From contig JAGTTD010000011.1 in NCBI GenBank assembly GCA_018398585.1, positions 34,778,164-34,842,163 of the forward strand: a DNA stretch of 64,000 nucleotides, given 5' to 3'. Source of the stretch: Simmondsia chinensis (taxonomy: Eukaryota; Streptophyta; Magnoliopsida; Caryophyllales; Simmondsiaceae). Numbering within the stretch: the stretch's first letter is position 1; each line of letters begins with the position of its first letter. Below the pieces are notes generated by a model. The model was not told where the DNA came from, made no database searches, and saw only the letters and a program-made list of their open reading frames with translations. Below are positions 35,346 to 48,436 of the stretch, one piece after another. Both the position numbers and the translations under genes were made by a program.

Positions 35346-36058
35346 GTGCGACGGAACAGAGCGTGATGAAATTAGGCCTATTTGAATGATTATTTAAGGT
35401 AAGATAATTTTTTTTTATTTTTTATTTATAAGAAATTTGATTATCTGATAAATTTTGATCCATATAGCGATCTACGTATTAATAGAGCTATTTAAGTTAA
35501 AGATTCCTCAAGGAGGGATTCAAAAAGGAAATCGAACTTCAGACCTCTTGGCCTAAAGTAACAGTCTATTTTCTCCTTTACCTCTTACCATTAAGGTAAT
35601 GCTCTGTGGATAATTTCTTAAAATAATTTTTTGGTTTTTATTATTTATAATTACATTATTGCTTTAATAATAATAATATTTGTAATTTATTATTACTTGA
35701 ATATTGTTATTTTTAAGATAATATTGTATCTATTAATTTTTTATAAATTATATTATCATTATTCTAATAATAATAACAATACTCTATTTGAAATGACATA
35801 ATTATTTTATTGATGTTGGGTTCATGAATTTTTTTTTTCTACCAACATTATTATTGTCCACGCAATTATTGTAATTTTCATATCATCATCATTAATGCTA
35901 TGGTGTTATTACTATTACTATTATATTATTATGATTTCGGTCAAAATTAATATTAAATTTTATTGGAATAATTTAAATTGTAACTAAACTGATATAATTA
36001 AAGGTTAATAATTAAATTAATATGATAGACAAAAATAAAAAAAAATGATATATAATTA

Positions 36059-36983
36059 GTGGCGGATCCACGTTAGTTTTAGGGGTCCCCCTTGAATTTT
36101 ATAAATATTTGTATAAAAGTCCTGGCACCTTTGCTTAGTGGTCACAAGCTCTATATAGAATTGTATTGTACGCGGGTTCGATTTCTTACCACGACATGCA
36201 ATTTTTATTTTGGAAGATTTTGTCGTATATAATTGAATTATACTACTTTTTTTTATTGGACGAATAATTAAATTAGACTTTTTCCTTTTTCTAGGAATTT
36301 TTTATATAAAATACTAAATATTATATATTTTAGAGAAAATATAATAATTTTAATAAATGTCAATTGTCCCATTAGTTTGTATACACGTAATTTTCTCATG
36401 CGCTCTCAAAAGTTTTTTATTTGTGTGCAAATTACTTCAATTTTTTTTTCTAACTTTTCAACTCTGTGACTTGGATTATACAAGTTCTGTATTTAAACTT
36501 TTATATTTACATATCGATTCTTGTTTAAGTTTATTTATAATGATTTACTTGTATGAAAAATGTGTAATATCTTATATATAATTGTTGAAAACTAAATATA
36601 AAAGCTAACAAATAATCCTAAAATTACTTATTGAACTCTATTGAGTCACAAATTTGGATTCATCATTTAAAATTATATTCCTTTCGTTACATATATTAAC
36701 AAAAATATGTTATTCAATGATAGTTTTTATAAAAATATTTTAAATGATAATAAGAACAAAACTTACGTGTAAATTGAATTTAAAAAAATTACTATATATA
36801 TACACACACATATAGGTTTTAAATTAAATTATTTAAAAAGTTTATTATATTTAGCAATAATTAAGAGCTAAATTTTAAATTCATGACAATACAAAAAAAT
36901 ATACAACTGATGAATTGAATAAAGGGGAAAGTGAAACTAATTTGTAATTCAGGCCCACTCTGAATCAAATTTTTGGATCCGCC
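36059..36983. repeat. Possible DNA element with AGTGGCGGATCCA ends
   Basis: The left end reads AGTGGCGGATCCACG. The right end, reversed, reads CAGTGGCGGATCCAAAAA. Near the left end a segment with GGTTCGATTTCTTACC looks tRNA-like. A similar terminus (GTAGGGGCGGATCTAT on the minus strand) lies at about 38341-38357. No target duplication was found, so the class is open. Confidence 0.4.
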
Positions 36984-38555
36984 ACTGGGCCTGTTAAGCT
37001 CGACTCATGAAATTAAAACCTACGAGATTCACATATAAGCCCAAATAGGGTTACTAATTATTTATCAAAATATTATGTCCCGTTCTATTTTGCCCTTTCC
37101 ACTTTGGTGCCCAAGTTTTGTTTAATTTGATATCACGTCACGGGCTTTCCAACAGCATCCCAGACATTTTCAAGAGAATCCACTAAAAATATTATTATCA
37201 AAGTAAGATTATAATTTTAAAAATAATTTTATGTCTCTTATTATCTGTAAGAAGTCATGTCATTGTTCTGGTAATAATAATTTTTTTTTTCTGATACTAA
37301 CAACTCCTTATTCTACTATTTTGTAATTGAAAATGCTTTGATATCATCAATTGAGTAAAAAGTTTAGTCGATTGTACGGAAAGAGCACCATATTACATCT
37401 TGTGCAACGCCAAAAATAACTTTAAGTAAACACTTTTAATATATGCGCTGTAAATAGGGATGACAATAGATTGTGGGTTTTCCTCCGCCCAGAAAAATCG
37501 GACCAAATTTGAATAAAAAAACTCATATTTTATAAAATTCAAACCGAATCTATCAGATAGAACGTATATCTAATCCAAATTTATAACTCATTTTTATCCT
37601 AAAACAAATAGTAATATTATAATTTAATATTGATATACATGACAATAATATGTAATAACAACACTATAAATGTCAGTATTTATATAAATCCCACCCGTTT
37701 TCTTTTTTTATTTAGTGTATATAATAATAGTAATACAATATTAGATAATCATTCAATAAACTGGACACCTAATAAAATTTCAAGTTGAATTCAGATCAAA
37801 ATTTTTCCGTCATTTAAATCCAACCCAATCGAAACATATTTATAAATAACTAAATTTAAATCCACTTAAGACTCATTCAAATTCATTATAAATGAGTCGG
37901 GTTTGATAGATATCAAACGGTCTATTTCCTTCCCAAACCATAAGTGTTGAGTGTCGAATCTAGGGAAAAAAAAATCCCACAGTGGGCATACACTATGGAT
38001 CATGGACTAGCTGTATACACCATTATCAAATACAATACCATTAAAATGCTAATTTTCCATAATAATAACTTAATTTTCATATCAAAATTCAACAACATTA
38101 ACCCCAAAACAAAAATTCAAAAGGAGAGTTTTCGGGCTTGTACCTACTGCCTGTTGAATTCAGACGAGGCATGGTGGATGGGCCAAACGACCATAAGTGG
38201 GCCAATGGTAGTAAGTTGGGTTTTAGAGTTGGGGGCCTCACAAGATTAGAAAAAAATTTATATAATTTAAGCCTAAATATTTACCAATATTAGATATTCA
38301 GCACATAGATCACTGGAGGCCATGCCTCGAGTACTATAACTATAGATCCGCCCCTACAAATGCTCATAGATAACTCAGCGAAACGTCCCCTTTCTCCAAT
38401 TCAATTAACAACTATTACTAAAAATAGTAATTACTTTATGCATCTAAATAATATCTCTAATATTTTAAATGTTTTAAATTTTAAAAATAATCATTGACTA
38501 TTAATTTTTGGATTAAAAAGGATAAAGTTATAACCATGCTAAAATTGTTATTTTC

Positions 38556-38679
38556 ACAGAAAGGTTATAGTTTTTTTTTTTCCCCCGATTGATAAAGAAT
38601 AAAGCTCTAGAAGCACAATATGGTGCCCCAAAATGGGACCCAAAGAACGACAGACCAGGACAGAAATGTTATAGTTTTT
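38556..38679 (-). mobile_element. 5'-truncated LINE 3' end, 20-bp target duplication
   Basis: The element is 38576-38659. On the minus strand it ends with AGCTTTATTCTTTATCAATC and a GGGGGAAAAAAA tail. Flanks at 38556-38575 and 38660-38679 match over 20 bp with one mismatch. The 3' end resembles those at 48768 and 61228. Confidence 0.7.
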
Positions 38680-39077
38680 AATTCAATTTTACGACTTTTA
38701 TTATTTATAAGTCATATTATCACTCTACTAATAATAATTTTTGTTCTTATAATATCGATACCTTGAAAATAAACTATAAGAAATATTGTGGGCACAAATA
38801 TATTTCAAGTGAAAAATAAAAATGAAAAATAATTTTTGAATGGTATGCGGTTAGAGAGAGGAGTCCCTTGTCCCTGGCATTAGCATACATGCATTCCCAA
38901 TGAATGCCATAACAAATGTCATATCTATTTACCATATTACCCCTCACATTCATTCAAATAAAACCAACACAACTAAAAATAAAAGCTCACAATTAGGATA
39001 GTATTATTATCAAGATATTCTCGACTAATGACAGAATAATTTTAACACTAAAGACTTTTGAGAATGTAAAATTATCC

Positions 39078-39253
39078 TGACAATAACACTACAATAACAA
39101 TAATAACAACAAACTCAGTGCCTCCAAGAACTCCCGCATAAGCAGGGTCCGGGGGATGGTAGATGTACGCAGCCTTTTCCCTTCAGGGGGCTACCCTGAA
39201 GAAAGGCTATTTTCGAGAGCCCCCAACCTGAGAAGCATCTGACGATAACACTA
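39078..39253 (-). mobile_element. 5'-truncated SINE, 14-bp target duplication
   Basis: The element is 39092-39239, flanked by tgacaataacacta (39078-39091) and tgacgataacacta (39240-39253). On the minus strand it starts just after the 5S-like part (CTCAGGTTGGGGGCTCTCG), carries AAAGGCTGCGTACATCTACC, and ends GAGTTTGTTGTTATTATTGT. Confidence 0.75.
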
Positions 39254-39635
39254 ATCTAAAAAATTATGTCTAGATATGAAGAAAAATAATCTAGTTTAGC
39301 TGAAAAAAATAAAAATAAATATGTATCCTGAGCGAAAAAAATAGTTATTCTTCTTACTTTTTCCAAAAATATATAATTATTTTTCTTGTATAATTAGTCA
39401 ACCTTATATATACCACTTTTCTCGGTTTTCTTGAATATAATACTATTTTGAGATTTTTTTTAATATAATTTTCATTTGCAATTTTATTTTTTTAAAAATC
39501 AAAAACTGAGTTTGAAAATAACTTCTTATTTTTAATTTCATGATATCGGTTTTTGCCTAGAACACATCAAAAAAAAAAAAAAGAAAATTTTTTATTCCTA
39601 AACTTTTAGTTTTTAAAAAGAATTGTTATTGCAGC

Positions 39636-39666
<31 letters not shown>

Positions 39667-39885
39667 GTTACTAAATTATTTTAAAAATAGCAATCTTATT
39701 ATGTCAATAATAATTTTAATAAGTCAATAACATCACTCTTTTAAAAAAAACAGAAAAAAAACTATAAGGCAAAAAAAAAAAAAATGGTATTCAAATTCGG
39801 ATCCTTGCATGATAATTAATTCGGGCTAAAACCCGAACCACATACAAAACCCGAAAATCAACATTCAAACTTCATACAATTACCA

Positions 39886-40401
39886 TCAACAACTCATCGG
39901 AGGCAGATCCGAATTTTTCTGATACGAATCCCGAGGCTCCGGTTCCCCTTTTCTGAATAAACCCGAACCGAATAGCAGAAATCCGAAACCATGGCCCGCA
40001 ATAGCACTCAACAACACACCCACATTGAATGACATAACTGCCAGCATCACCATGTACGCCAACCCCATCCTTATCACATGCATCCCCGTCCGTACAACCC
40101 CAACGACGGCGGAGCGGCGGCTGCCGAGGAGGCGGCAGTGGGAGAGAAACTCAACGGCTGCGGCAAGGAGGAAGACAACGACGAGGGAAGCGGCGTACAT
40201 GCCAGCGTTGTGTGGGCCGGGCCACCCAGAGAAGAGAATCTCAGCGGATTTGCCCCAGTAGAATGTCATGTGCATCATCATCATACGATGTGGGGGCGTC
40301 ATGGAATGGTTATGTGCATCCATGGCGGCCATGGGGGGCATCATCATGGGCATGGATGCATGGGTGCCATTATCATGCCCATCCATCACCATCATCATCA
40401 T
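39886..40401 (-). CDS. COPT: COPT/CTR copper transporter, copy 1
   Basis: A single exon of 171 residues encodes a trimeric Cu(I) channel of the plasma membrane. The N-terminus is Met/His-rich (MPMMMPPM and HRMMMMHM, residues 17-45), as in copper-gathering domains. The conserved MTFYWGKSAEILFSGWP leads into segment 1. The pore motif MxxxM is M119-L-A-V-M123 in segment 2, and segment 3 has GHGFG (GxxxG, 136-140). The C-terminus ends PPMSC with one cysteine. Length and motifs fit plant COPT1/2/6-type transporters. Several Met codons open the frame (MMMMVMDGH), so the true start could be a few residues later. A CT tract lies directly upstream. Copy 2 at 49967-50473 differs at only four aligned positions. 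Confidence 0.93.
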   Translation of the reverse strand: MMMMVMDGHDNGTHASMPMMMPPMAAMDAHNHSMTPPHRMMMMHMTFYWGKSAEILFSGWPGPHNAGMYAASLVVVFLLAAAVEFLSHCRLLGSRRSAVVGVVRTGMHVIRMGLAYMVMLAVMSFNVGVLLSAIAGHGFGFLLFGSGLFRKGEPEPRDSYQKNSDLPPMSC

Positions 40402-40499
40402 CTCTCTCTCTCTCTAAGTGGGTGTGAGTGTTCGGTGGAGAAGCAGAGTTTAAGAGGGGGAGTTGGAGTTATGTGGTGATAAATTTGTCGTACAAAATA

Positions 40500-41690
40500 C
40501 ATGAATTTCGGATATTTTTAGGTTATGTGTAGTACTGTTTATTGTACTTCTTTTACCAATATGTAAAATTTTTTAAAAAAATTTAAGGTTATTTGTATTA
40601 AAAATTTCTATATAATTTAAATTGTGTTATTATATAGTAAAAATTAAAGTTAAATTAACGACCTATTTTTTAACAATTTGGTTATGTAAAATACAAATGA
40701 CCCGATATAGACCCAGCTGCTAAATTAATTTAAACTCACCCGTTACCCGATTATTAAAAATTTTGTCACCAATTCAATGTAATCTTACTATAGGGACTAA
40801 ATTGATACAAAGTAAATAGTACAAGGACTAAAGTGGCGCAATTAAAAGTATAAAGACTAAATTAACACGATGGATAAAGTACATTGACCTTTGATATAAT
40901 AACACAAAATTTTATAGGTAATTACATACATTTTGTGAAATAATTTTTATTTCAAAAATTTGTTCGCACTTAATAAAACAGTCCAAACAATGATGTAAAA
41001 AATGTAAAACATGTTATTTGTTGGCAATATTATATGCTCTCCTCATCGCATGCACAAATTACAATGTTGTGACATTTCTAATGACGAAAAGTTAGATAAA
41101 GTACCTATTTTACACCTTACAAATTACTCTAATTTTTCTACCAAAAACAACCAAACTCTAAAATTTTAATTTAAAAAATAATAATCAATTTAAAAGTAAC
41201 CCCAGTATAAAAGTAACCCAAGTATATTTCATTGTAACAAAAATAATCTAACTTTATTTTCTAACAAAAAAATAACCAACTCTGACTTTTCTACAAAAAA
41301 AACCTAAACTCTAATATTTTGATTTAAAAAATACTGAATTGGTGGTTGAGTGTGGTGCATGGTATAATTCTCTGATAGTAAAATTTTCTTCTACAAATTT
41401 TTATTTTGGCTAGGTTTGTTTTTTCACCTATCTAAATTCCCCTTCTTTCACACGATACTTTCCCCACTTCCGTGTATCCCTCTCCAAAGCCCTCCACCCC
41501 AAAACCCATCGGTGCACAAATACAATTCCTCAATGAATTTCCGTTACAGCGGCGCCTATATAGTACTTGAGGTATGATCCACTTAGGACACACTTAGACT
41601 CCCCCGCCGCGCTCTTATTTGGATTGAATAGATGTTAAAGATATACAATATAACAATTGGAGCTTGATTATTTAATTCTCTGAATTTCGA
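40500..41690. other. Upstream flank of COPT copy 1, partly duplicated
   Basis: No gene. About 40917-41230 has counterparts downstream of the CACTA element (59005-59180) and near 60540-60790, sharing ATATGCTCTCCTCATC and CAATGTTGTGACA. This marks an older duplicated or dispersed segment. Confidence 0.4.
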
Positions 41691-41694
41691 TCAA

Positions 41695-42905
41695 ATTAGG
41701 TTTTCGTTTGGGACGGTTAGTGTACCGAGTGACAGCAGCCTCCTCGTTGAGGAGGGCAGTTTTGAGTTCTTCATAGTTTAAGTTGCGGATAATTGAGCAT
41801 GAAGGTGCCAAATGCAATGTATTTAGGAGAAAGCTCGTAAAGGGCGTGGTGAAGTAGTTCCCTATTTAATATTGGTGAATCTATAGCAGCAAGATCATCA
41901 ACGATGTTTTTAAGCTCAGAGGGGTATTTGTCCATGGTTTTTCCATCTTTCCTAATGTTTTGAAGTTGGGTATGGAGATCAAACTCCTTAGCCAACGAAT
42001 GGTCTCTAAATCTTTCCGCTAGGATATCCCACGTGGCTTTTGACATTATTAGAACTTGGCACAAGATTCAATGAACAGAGGAGAGAAAGCTTCTTTTCTC
42101 ATTAATGCATATGAACAGTAACAAACAAATATATATATATATAAGAGGGTAAAAATGCGGGAAACCGTCTTAACAAACAACTGAAAATAAAATATCTAGA
42201 AAATAAAAATAAAAAATATCTCAGGAGTATAAAATATCTTAAGATTATAAAATATATAATAAAAAATACAAGTAGTTAGAAATTGTTAATAGACATGGGT
42301 AGTTGAACAACATCGTTAATGAGGGAACGAGACAAAGTGGCAGCAATCTTGGAGCGTAAGCTCTGATCTATTCTAACCCAAGTTTCGGGGTTGGGCAAGG
42401 GAGACCCATTTAGGTTGTTCGTTGTAGATTGAGGACAAAGGATTGAACCATCTATGTAGTTGATTAATTGGTGAGCAATGAGTATCATATAGAATTATTC
42501 ACACCACACGGGGTAATCAGATGTATTTTCAAGTTTTATGGTTACAATACTTATAATATTAGATAGTAGGAGAACAATTGGGACATTAGATTTGTGATGG
42601 TCAGCGTGACCACCAAGCATGGGGGAGGGGCTGGTGGGGACCCCAGTGCTCATGGTGGTGGACCCACCGGTAAACATGGAGCCACCACCAGGGATGTCGA
42701 TTTGGGGGAGGGGAAAAAGGGGGGGGGGGGGGGGGGGGGAGGGGAGGAATTGGAGATGCCCAAGCCTAGATTTGGAGCCAATGTTGACCTTAGAGAGGGA
42801 AACAACATTACCGGAGATGCCGACGCTAGAGTCGGTTTTCCCAGTGAGGAGGGAGGTTGGAGCGGTGGTGCCAACAGGAGTGCAGTCGTTCACCACCCTT
42901 GTGTG
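41695..42905 (-). pseudogene. Ty1/Copia gag remnant, 3' portion
   Basis: Minus-strand frames match the UBN2/gag region of plant Copia elements. Pieces include LENTSDYPVWCE near 42500, IDQSLRSKIAATLSRSLIND (42276-42488) and KATWDILAERFRDHSLAKEF (41771-42064). A frame-shifted tail reads NEEAAVTRYTNRPKRK to about 41695. A ~215-bp AT-rich segment (about 42065-42290) interrupts the frame between two halves that would otherwise join, so it is probably a nested insertion. A poly-proline stretch from the G-run at 42720-42739 lies near the N-terminal side. The 5' part of the same gag lies beyond the Ty3 insertion, at 48437-48716. Confidence 0.7.
42720..42739. repeat. Poly-G tract
   Basis: About 20 consecutive G on the plus strand lie inside the Copia gag remnant, read as proline codons on the coding strand. 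Shorter G or C homopolymers occur at 30771-30787 and 17865-17882. Confidence 0.9.
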
Positions 42906-43429
42906 CATGGTCTGTTACAGGTGAAATTGTGAGCTGGGCGGTTGAAATTGTATCGGGTGAATTGTTGGTGGTGGTTTGAGGTTATCGGGTTCAAATGGTA
43001 GGCTTTTTAGTTGTGGTTTTTGGCGGGAAGGCTGGGAAGTAGGGGTGGTCACATGAGAGGCACGAGGGGGTTCGAGTTAGTTAGAACACGTGCCAGGCAC
43101 GTGCTATTTCAGCTGAAATATGTTCATTTTGCTGTTTTAGTTTTTTTTTCCTGCATTCTTGAGCTTTTCATGTCTTTTTAGTTATTTTAATTCCTTAATT
43201 AGTGAGTATAAATAGCTTGAGGTGAATTGTATTAGGGTTTTATCCAAAAAAGATCAATACTATCTTCTCTCTTAATCTTCTTCCTCCTAAACTCTCTCAA
43301 TCTATTTCTTCTTTTCCACATACTCTAATTCTGTTACTTGGTTTGGATTTGGGAATTAAGTTCCCTGTATCATTGGTATCAGAGCTTGATTCTCGGATCT
43401 GTGGGTACAATTGGTGACCCGATTGAACA

Positions 43430-44884
43430 ATGGCTGAAGGACCGAGGGCCAATGCTGAGATCAGAAGGGTAGAAGAGGCACTGGCCACCAGAATCCAGTC
43501 CAATGAGGGTCAGATTGAATAATTGAAGTTAGAATTGCAAGCTTCAAGAGCTGAAGTCAAGGCTTTTGTTGATCTGCTGGGTGAAGAATTCAGAGAATTC
43601 AGAGAATTCAGGCAGGTGGTGATGGGTTGGTCCATCAATTAGGGCAGGCCTCCTGATCGAGGAGTATCTCAGGAGGGTGGATCCAACACATCAGTTGCTC
43701 GAGGGATTAACAGAGAGAACAATGTTGACATTGTAAGTGGTAATCGATCCTACTCTGCTAGACTAAGTAGGATGGAATTTCCTGTGTTTGATGGTGATGA
43801 TGTGAATGGATGGCTTTTTACTTGTGATCAATTGTTTGAAGTAGACAATACCCCTGAACTTGATAAAATCAAGCTTGCTTCGATCCATCTGAGGGGCTTA
43901 GCTCTTTATTGGCATTAGAAATTAGTCAGAACTAGGAGTAGTTTGGCTAGAATGACATGGATTAGATATGCTAATGAACTTCAGAGAAGGTTTGGTGATA
44001 CTTATGAGGACCCTATATCAGATCTGATGAGCCTAAAGCAGGAGGGATCTGTTAAGGATTACCTTGCCAAATTCGACTCCATTTCGGTGAGGGATGACTT
44101 GAATGAAGCCCAGCTTATTAGCTGCTTTCTTACTGGTCTGAGGGGTGATTTAGCCCTGGAAGTAAGGTCTAGACATCCCTTAAATCTTCAAGAGGTTGTG
44201 TGTCTAGCCCAATTTGCAGAAGCTAAGGTTGAGGCCTTGGCTAGGCAACTGAAATTGAAGGCTCCTCTCTTGCTAACTCCCAATGCTCTTAAATTGCCAC
44301 CCACAACATTCAGACCAGCACCTCAGATTGCCCCACATGCTGCTCCTGTTAATAGAACTCAAAGAACCATGTCCCGAGCTGAACTGCAAGAGAACAGCGC
44401 TCAGGGTCTATGCCACTTCTATGATGAGAAATTTGAGGCTGGGCATCATTGTAGGAACATGGGACCTCAACTTTTTATAATTGAAGTTGATGGGGAGGAT
44501 GGGGAGGAGCAAGAGGAAGTGGTGACTCACGACTCTGCTACTGAGGCACAGGAAGAAATAGCTCCTCACATTTCCTTACGCGCATTAGCTGGAGCACCTA
44601 ACTATCAGACATTGAGGGTCACAGGGGCTATCAGAAAGAAGCCTATACATATCTTGATCGACTCTGGCTCTAATCATAACTTCATTGACATGAGGATGGC
44701 TCATAAAGTTGGGTGTCATACTCAATCAGCGCTCCCTATTCTGGTAGTGGTAGCAGATGGGAATAAACTGCTGTGTAATTCTCAGTGTCAGGAGCTGAAC
44801 TGGAAGATGCAAGGGGCTGAGTTTTCTTCAGATTTTCTTTTGATACCTATAGGGGGTTGTGACATAGTGTTGGGAATTGAGTGA
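43430..44884 (+). pseudogene. Ty3 gag-protease region with in-frame stops
   Basis: The frame opens at ATG 43430 and is broken by stops at 43520, 43640 and 43916. The remaining open part, 43943-44884, carries the retrotransposon gag core (LMSLKQEGSVKDYLAKFDSI) and an aspartic protease with the active site ILIDSGSNHNFID. The expected zinc knuckle between them is weak: CHFYDEKFEAGHHC keeps only a partial CCHC spacing. The stop at 44882 separates it from the reverse transcriptase frame. Confidence 0.85.
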
Positions 44885-45238
44885 CTGTCAACACTAGGAG
44901 ATATCAAGTGCAACTTCAAGAATCTCACAATGTCCTTCACTAAGGAAGGAAAGCTGCATACCTTGAGAGGAGGTGGGTCAGAAGGGTGTAAAGTTGTTGG
45001 AGCAAAGGCCATTTCTCGAGCCATGGAGAATTCACTTATAGTGGCTTTGCTGCAAGTAATACCAGTAGATAGGGTTAAGGGGGGTGCAGAGTTGTGGCCG
45101 ATTAGCAAAGATTGTGAGGAGCCATAGCCACCTAACTTACCAAAGGCAATCACTGATCTAATCAGCCAGTATGCCCTTTTGTTTGAGGAGCCCTAGCTGC
45201 TACCTCCAAGTAGACCTCCCTTTGATCATAGGATACAC

Positions 45239-47959
45239 TTGAAAGAGGGCACCCAACCAATCAGCAAAAGGCCATACAGATACCCCACACTCCAGAAGGA
45301 TGTAATGGAGGAGATGACACAGGAATTACTGAGGAAAGGTTATATTCAGCACAGGACCAGCCCCTTTGCAGCTGCTGTGGTTTTGGTAAAGAAGAAGGAT
45401 GGTGGGTGGAGGATGTGTGTGGACTACAGAGATCTCAATCAAGCCACCATCAAAGACAAGTTTCCAATACCCTTAGTAGAAGAGCTTTTGGTTGAATTCG
45501 GAAAGGCAAGGCTCTTTACTAAGATAGACTTGAGGTCCGAGTATTACCAAATCAGAATGAGTAGGGATGATGTACAAAAAACTGCTTTTAAGACACATTT
45601 TGGACATTTTGAGTTCTTGGTCATGCCCTTTGGGCTTACCAATGCCCCTTCAACATTTCAAGCCCTAATGAATTCCATCTTTGCATGTCATCTTAGGAAG
45701 TTTATACTGGTATTTTTCGATGATATCCTTGTGTATAGTCCTCACTTGGAGGGTCACTTAGAGCACCGGCAGATAGTGTTCCAGCTGCTTCAGAAGCATC
45801 AGCTATATGCTAAGAGAAGCAAGTGCTCATTTGCAGCAAAGCAGATCGAGTATTTGGGGCACATCATTTCAGAAGGGGGTGTATCTACAGACCCAAAGAA
45901 GTTAGAAGCCATCGGGGACTGGCCCATTCTAGAGAATCTCAAGCAACTTAGAGGATTCTTGGGGCTTATTGTTTATTACAGGAGGCTTATCCATAGATAT
46001 GGGGTAATTGCTAAGCCATTAACTAAAATGACTGGGAAAACGAAGCTTGAATGGAATGAAAGAGCTCAACAAGCCTTTGAAGAACTGAAGGCAGCCTTAC
46101 TATTAGCCCCTATCTTAGCCTTGCCTACCTTTTCAAGTCCCTTTGTTATTGAATCTGATACTTGCAACACTGGATTAGGAGCTGTTCTCACACAAAGTGG
46201 GCATCCTCTGGCTTATATGAGCAAGGCATTGAGTCTAAAACAGCAAGCACTATCAGTTTACGAAAAGGAGTTACTGGCTCTTGTGACTGCTATACAAAAG
46301 TGGCAGCAATACTTGATGAACAATACTTTTGTCATAAAAAATGATCAGAATTCATTGAAGTACCTCATGGAACAGAAGATACATACTCATTTTCAGCAGA
46401 TGTGGTTAGCCAAGCTTATGGGCTTCAGCTATGTCATCGACTATAAGAAAGGTAAGGAGAATGTCGTGGCTGATGCTTTGTCCAGGATACCGGGGCACGA
46501 AATCACTTGTATGTTGATCTCTTCAGTGGACAGTACCCTCTATGCTGAGATACAACTTTCATGGAAAATTGATGAACACTTGCAGCAGCTCATTGATCAG
46601 CTCAGTTCGACTCCTCAAAGACACCCACATTATCGTTGGCAAGATGGCCAACTGAGAAGGAAGGGAAAGATTGTAATTGGAAGGGATAATGCCCTTCAGA
46701 TGAAGATACTTCAGTGGTTACATGCCTCTCCTAGTGGAGGGCACTCAGGCAGAGATGCGACAGTGCAGAGGATTAGATCAATGTTCTGGTGGAAGGGATT
46801 GTATAAGACAGCGGCGGAGTACATCAAGGCTTGCCCCACATGTCAGACTTGCAAGAACAAAATAGTGGCTTCCCTAGGCTTGCTGCAGCCACTATCCTTG
46901 CCTGAGACAGTGTGGACTGAGATCTCAATGGACTTCATTGAGGGCCTCCCAAGATCATTTGGGAAGGATGTAATCATGGTAGTGGTTGATTGATTTAGTA
47001 AGGCGGCACACTCCCTCTCCTTGGCACACCCATACACAGCTCCGATAGTGGCTCAGCTTTACATGGATAACATTTAAAAGCTCCATGGACTTTCTAGCTC
47101 TATAGTGAGTGACAGGGATGCCATATTTTGAAGTGAATTCTGGCAAGCTTTGTTCTCCATTCAAGGGGTGGAGCTTCATCTCTCAATAGCCGAGCATCCT
47201 TAGTCAGATGGCCAAACTAAGGTGGTTAATCAAGGGTTAGAGACCTACTTGAGGTGTCTGTGCAGCTTGCAACCACAGCAATGGTCTAAGTGGTTACCCT
47301 TAGCTGAATGGTGGTATAATACCACCTGGCGCTCAGCTACACACAAGACACTCTATGAAGTGGTATATGGTCAGCCTCCCCCTCTGCATATCCCTTTCGT
47401 TCCTCGAGACACACAGGTAGAGGCAGTGGATAGAAGCCTCCAGCAGAGGGAGGAAATGATTACCACTTTGAAGTATCATCTGACTTGAGCACATAACAGA
47501 ATGAAGCAAATTGCAGACAAAAAACGTACTGATCGAATCCTTCAGCCTAGAAATTGGGCTTATTTGAAGCTGCTACCCTACAGACAGATATCTGTGGCAC
47601 ATAGGAGCAACCAGAAGCTATCTCCCAGATATTATGGTCCATTCTTGGTTACTGCTGCAGTAGGCAAAGTTGCTTCTCAACTAGAACTTCCAGAATCAGC
47701 CAAGATACATAATATTTTCCATATTTCTCAGCTCAAGCTTCATGTGGGACCTCTTCCAGCTGAACCAATAGCCATCCCTCCAGACATTGAAATTTCCCCA
47801 GTAAAATCTCCTGAAAGAGTGCCGGAAAGCAAAATGGTGAATAGGAACAATCGAGCGGCAACAAAATGGCTGGTGAAATGGAAAGACCTTCCCATGGAAG
47901 ATGCAACTTGGGAATTCGCACATGACTTACAATCGATGTTCCCTAACTTCCACCCTTGA
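45239..47959 (+). pseudogene. Ty3 pol: RT, RNase H, integrase and chromodomain, broken
   Basis: The open part 45239-46993 has the RT core (VDYRDLNQATIKDKFPIP) and active site FFDD near 45713, in place of the usual YxDD. RNase H (IESDTCNTGLGAVL) and the integrase zinc-binding domain (HSGRD...CPTCQTC) follow. Integrase then continues through stops at 46991, about 47077, about 47130 and about 47201. The third catalytic residue of the integrase, normally E in DGQTE, reads K here. A stop at 47486 follows, then the frame 47501-47959 with a chromodomain-like end (WLVKWKDLPMEDATWE). It is clearly non-functional. Confidence 0.88.
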
Positions 47960-48436
47960 GCATAAGGGTGAAATTAAGGGGGAAGGAGTTGTTACAGGGG
48001 AAATTGCGAGCCGGGGGGTTGAAATTGTATCGGGTGAATTGTTGGTGGTGGTTTGAGGTTATTGGGTTCAAATGGTAGGTTTTTCAGTTGTGGTTTTTGG
48101 CGGGAAGGTTGGGAAGTAGGGGCGGTCATGCGAGAGGCACGAGGGGGTTCGAGTTAGTTAGAGCACGTGCCTGGAGCTGAATTATGTTTATTTTGCTGTT
48201 TTAGTGGTTTTTCTTGCATTCTTGAGCTTTTCATGTCTTTTTAGTTATTTTAATTCCTTAATTAGTGAGTATGAATAGCTTGGGGTGAATTGTATTAGGG
48301 TTTTATCCAAAAAAGATCAATACTATCTTCTCTCTTAATCTTCTTCTTCATAAGCTCTCTTAATCTATTTCTTCTCCTCCCTCATACTCTAATTCTATTA
48401 TTTGGTTTGGATTTGGGAATTAAGTTCCCTCTATCA

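Larger units (their letters stand above)
35400..39760. other. AT-rich intergenic region with repeats
   Basis: No gene is seen in 4.3 kb. Identifiable pieces are a tRNA-derived SINE-like fragment near 35500-35600, a possible inverted-repeat element at 36059-36983, a dispersed repeat at 37455-37935, a LINE 3' end at 38576-38659 and a SINE at 39092-39239. A run of AATAATAAT lies at 39636-39662. Confidence 0.4.

Noticed and set aside
40078..40479. Antisense His/Gly-rich ORFs over COPT copy 1 (and 50159-50563 over copy 2)
   Set aside because: These are shadows of the Met/His-rich coding strand; the COPT frame explains the openness.
42594..42932. Gly-rich and Pro-rich ORFs around the G-run
   Set aside because: They arise from the poly-G tract and GC-rich Copia gag; not independent genes.
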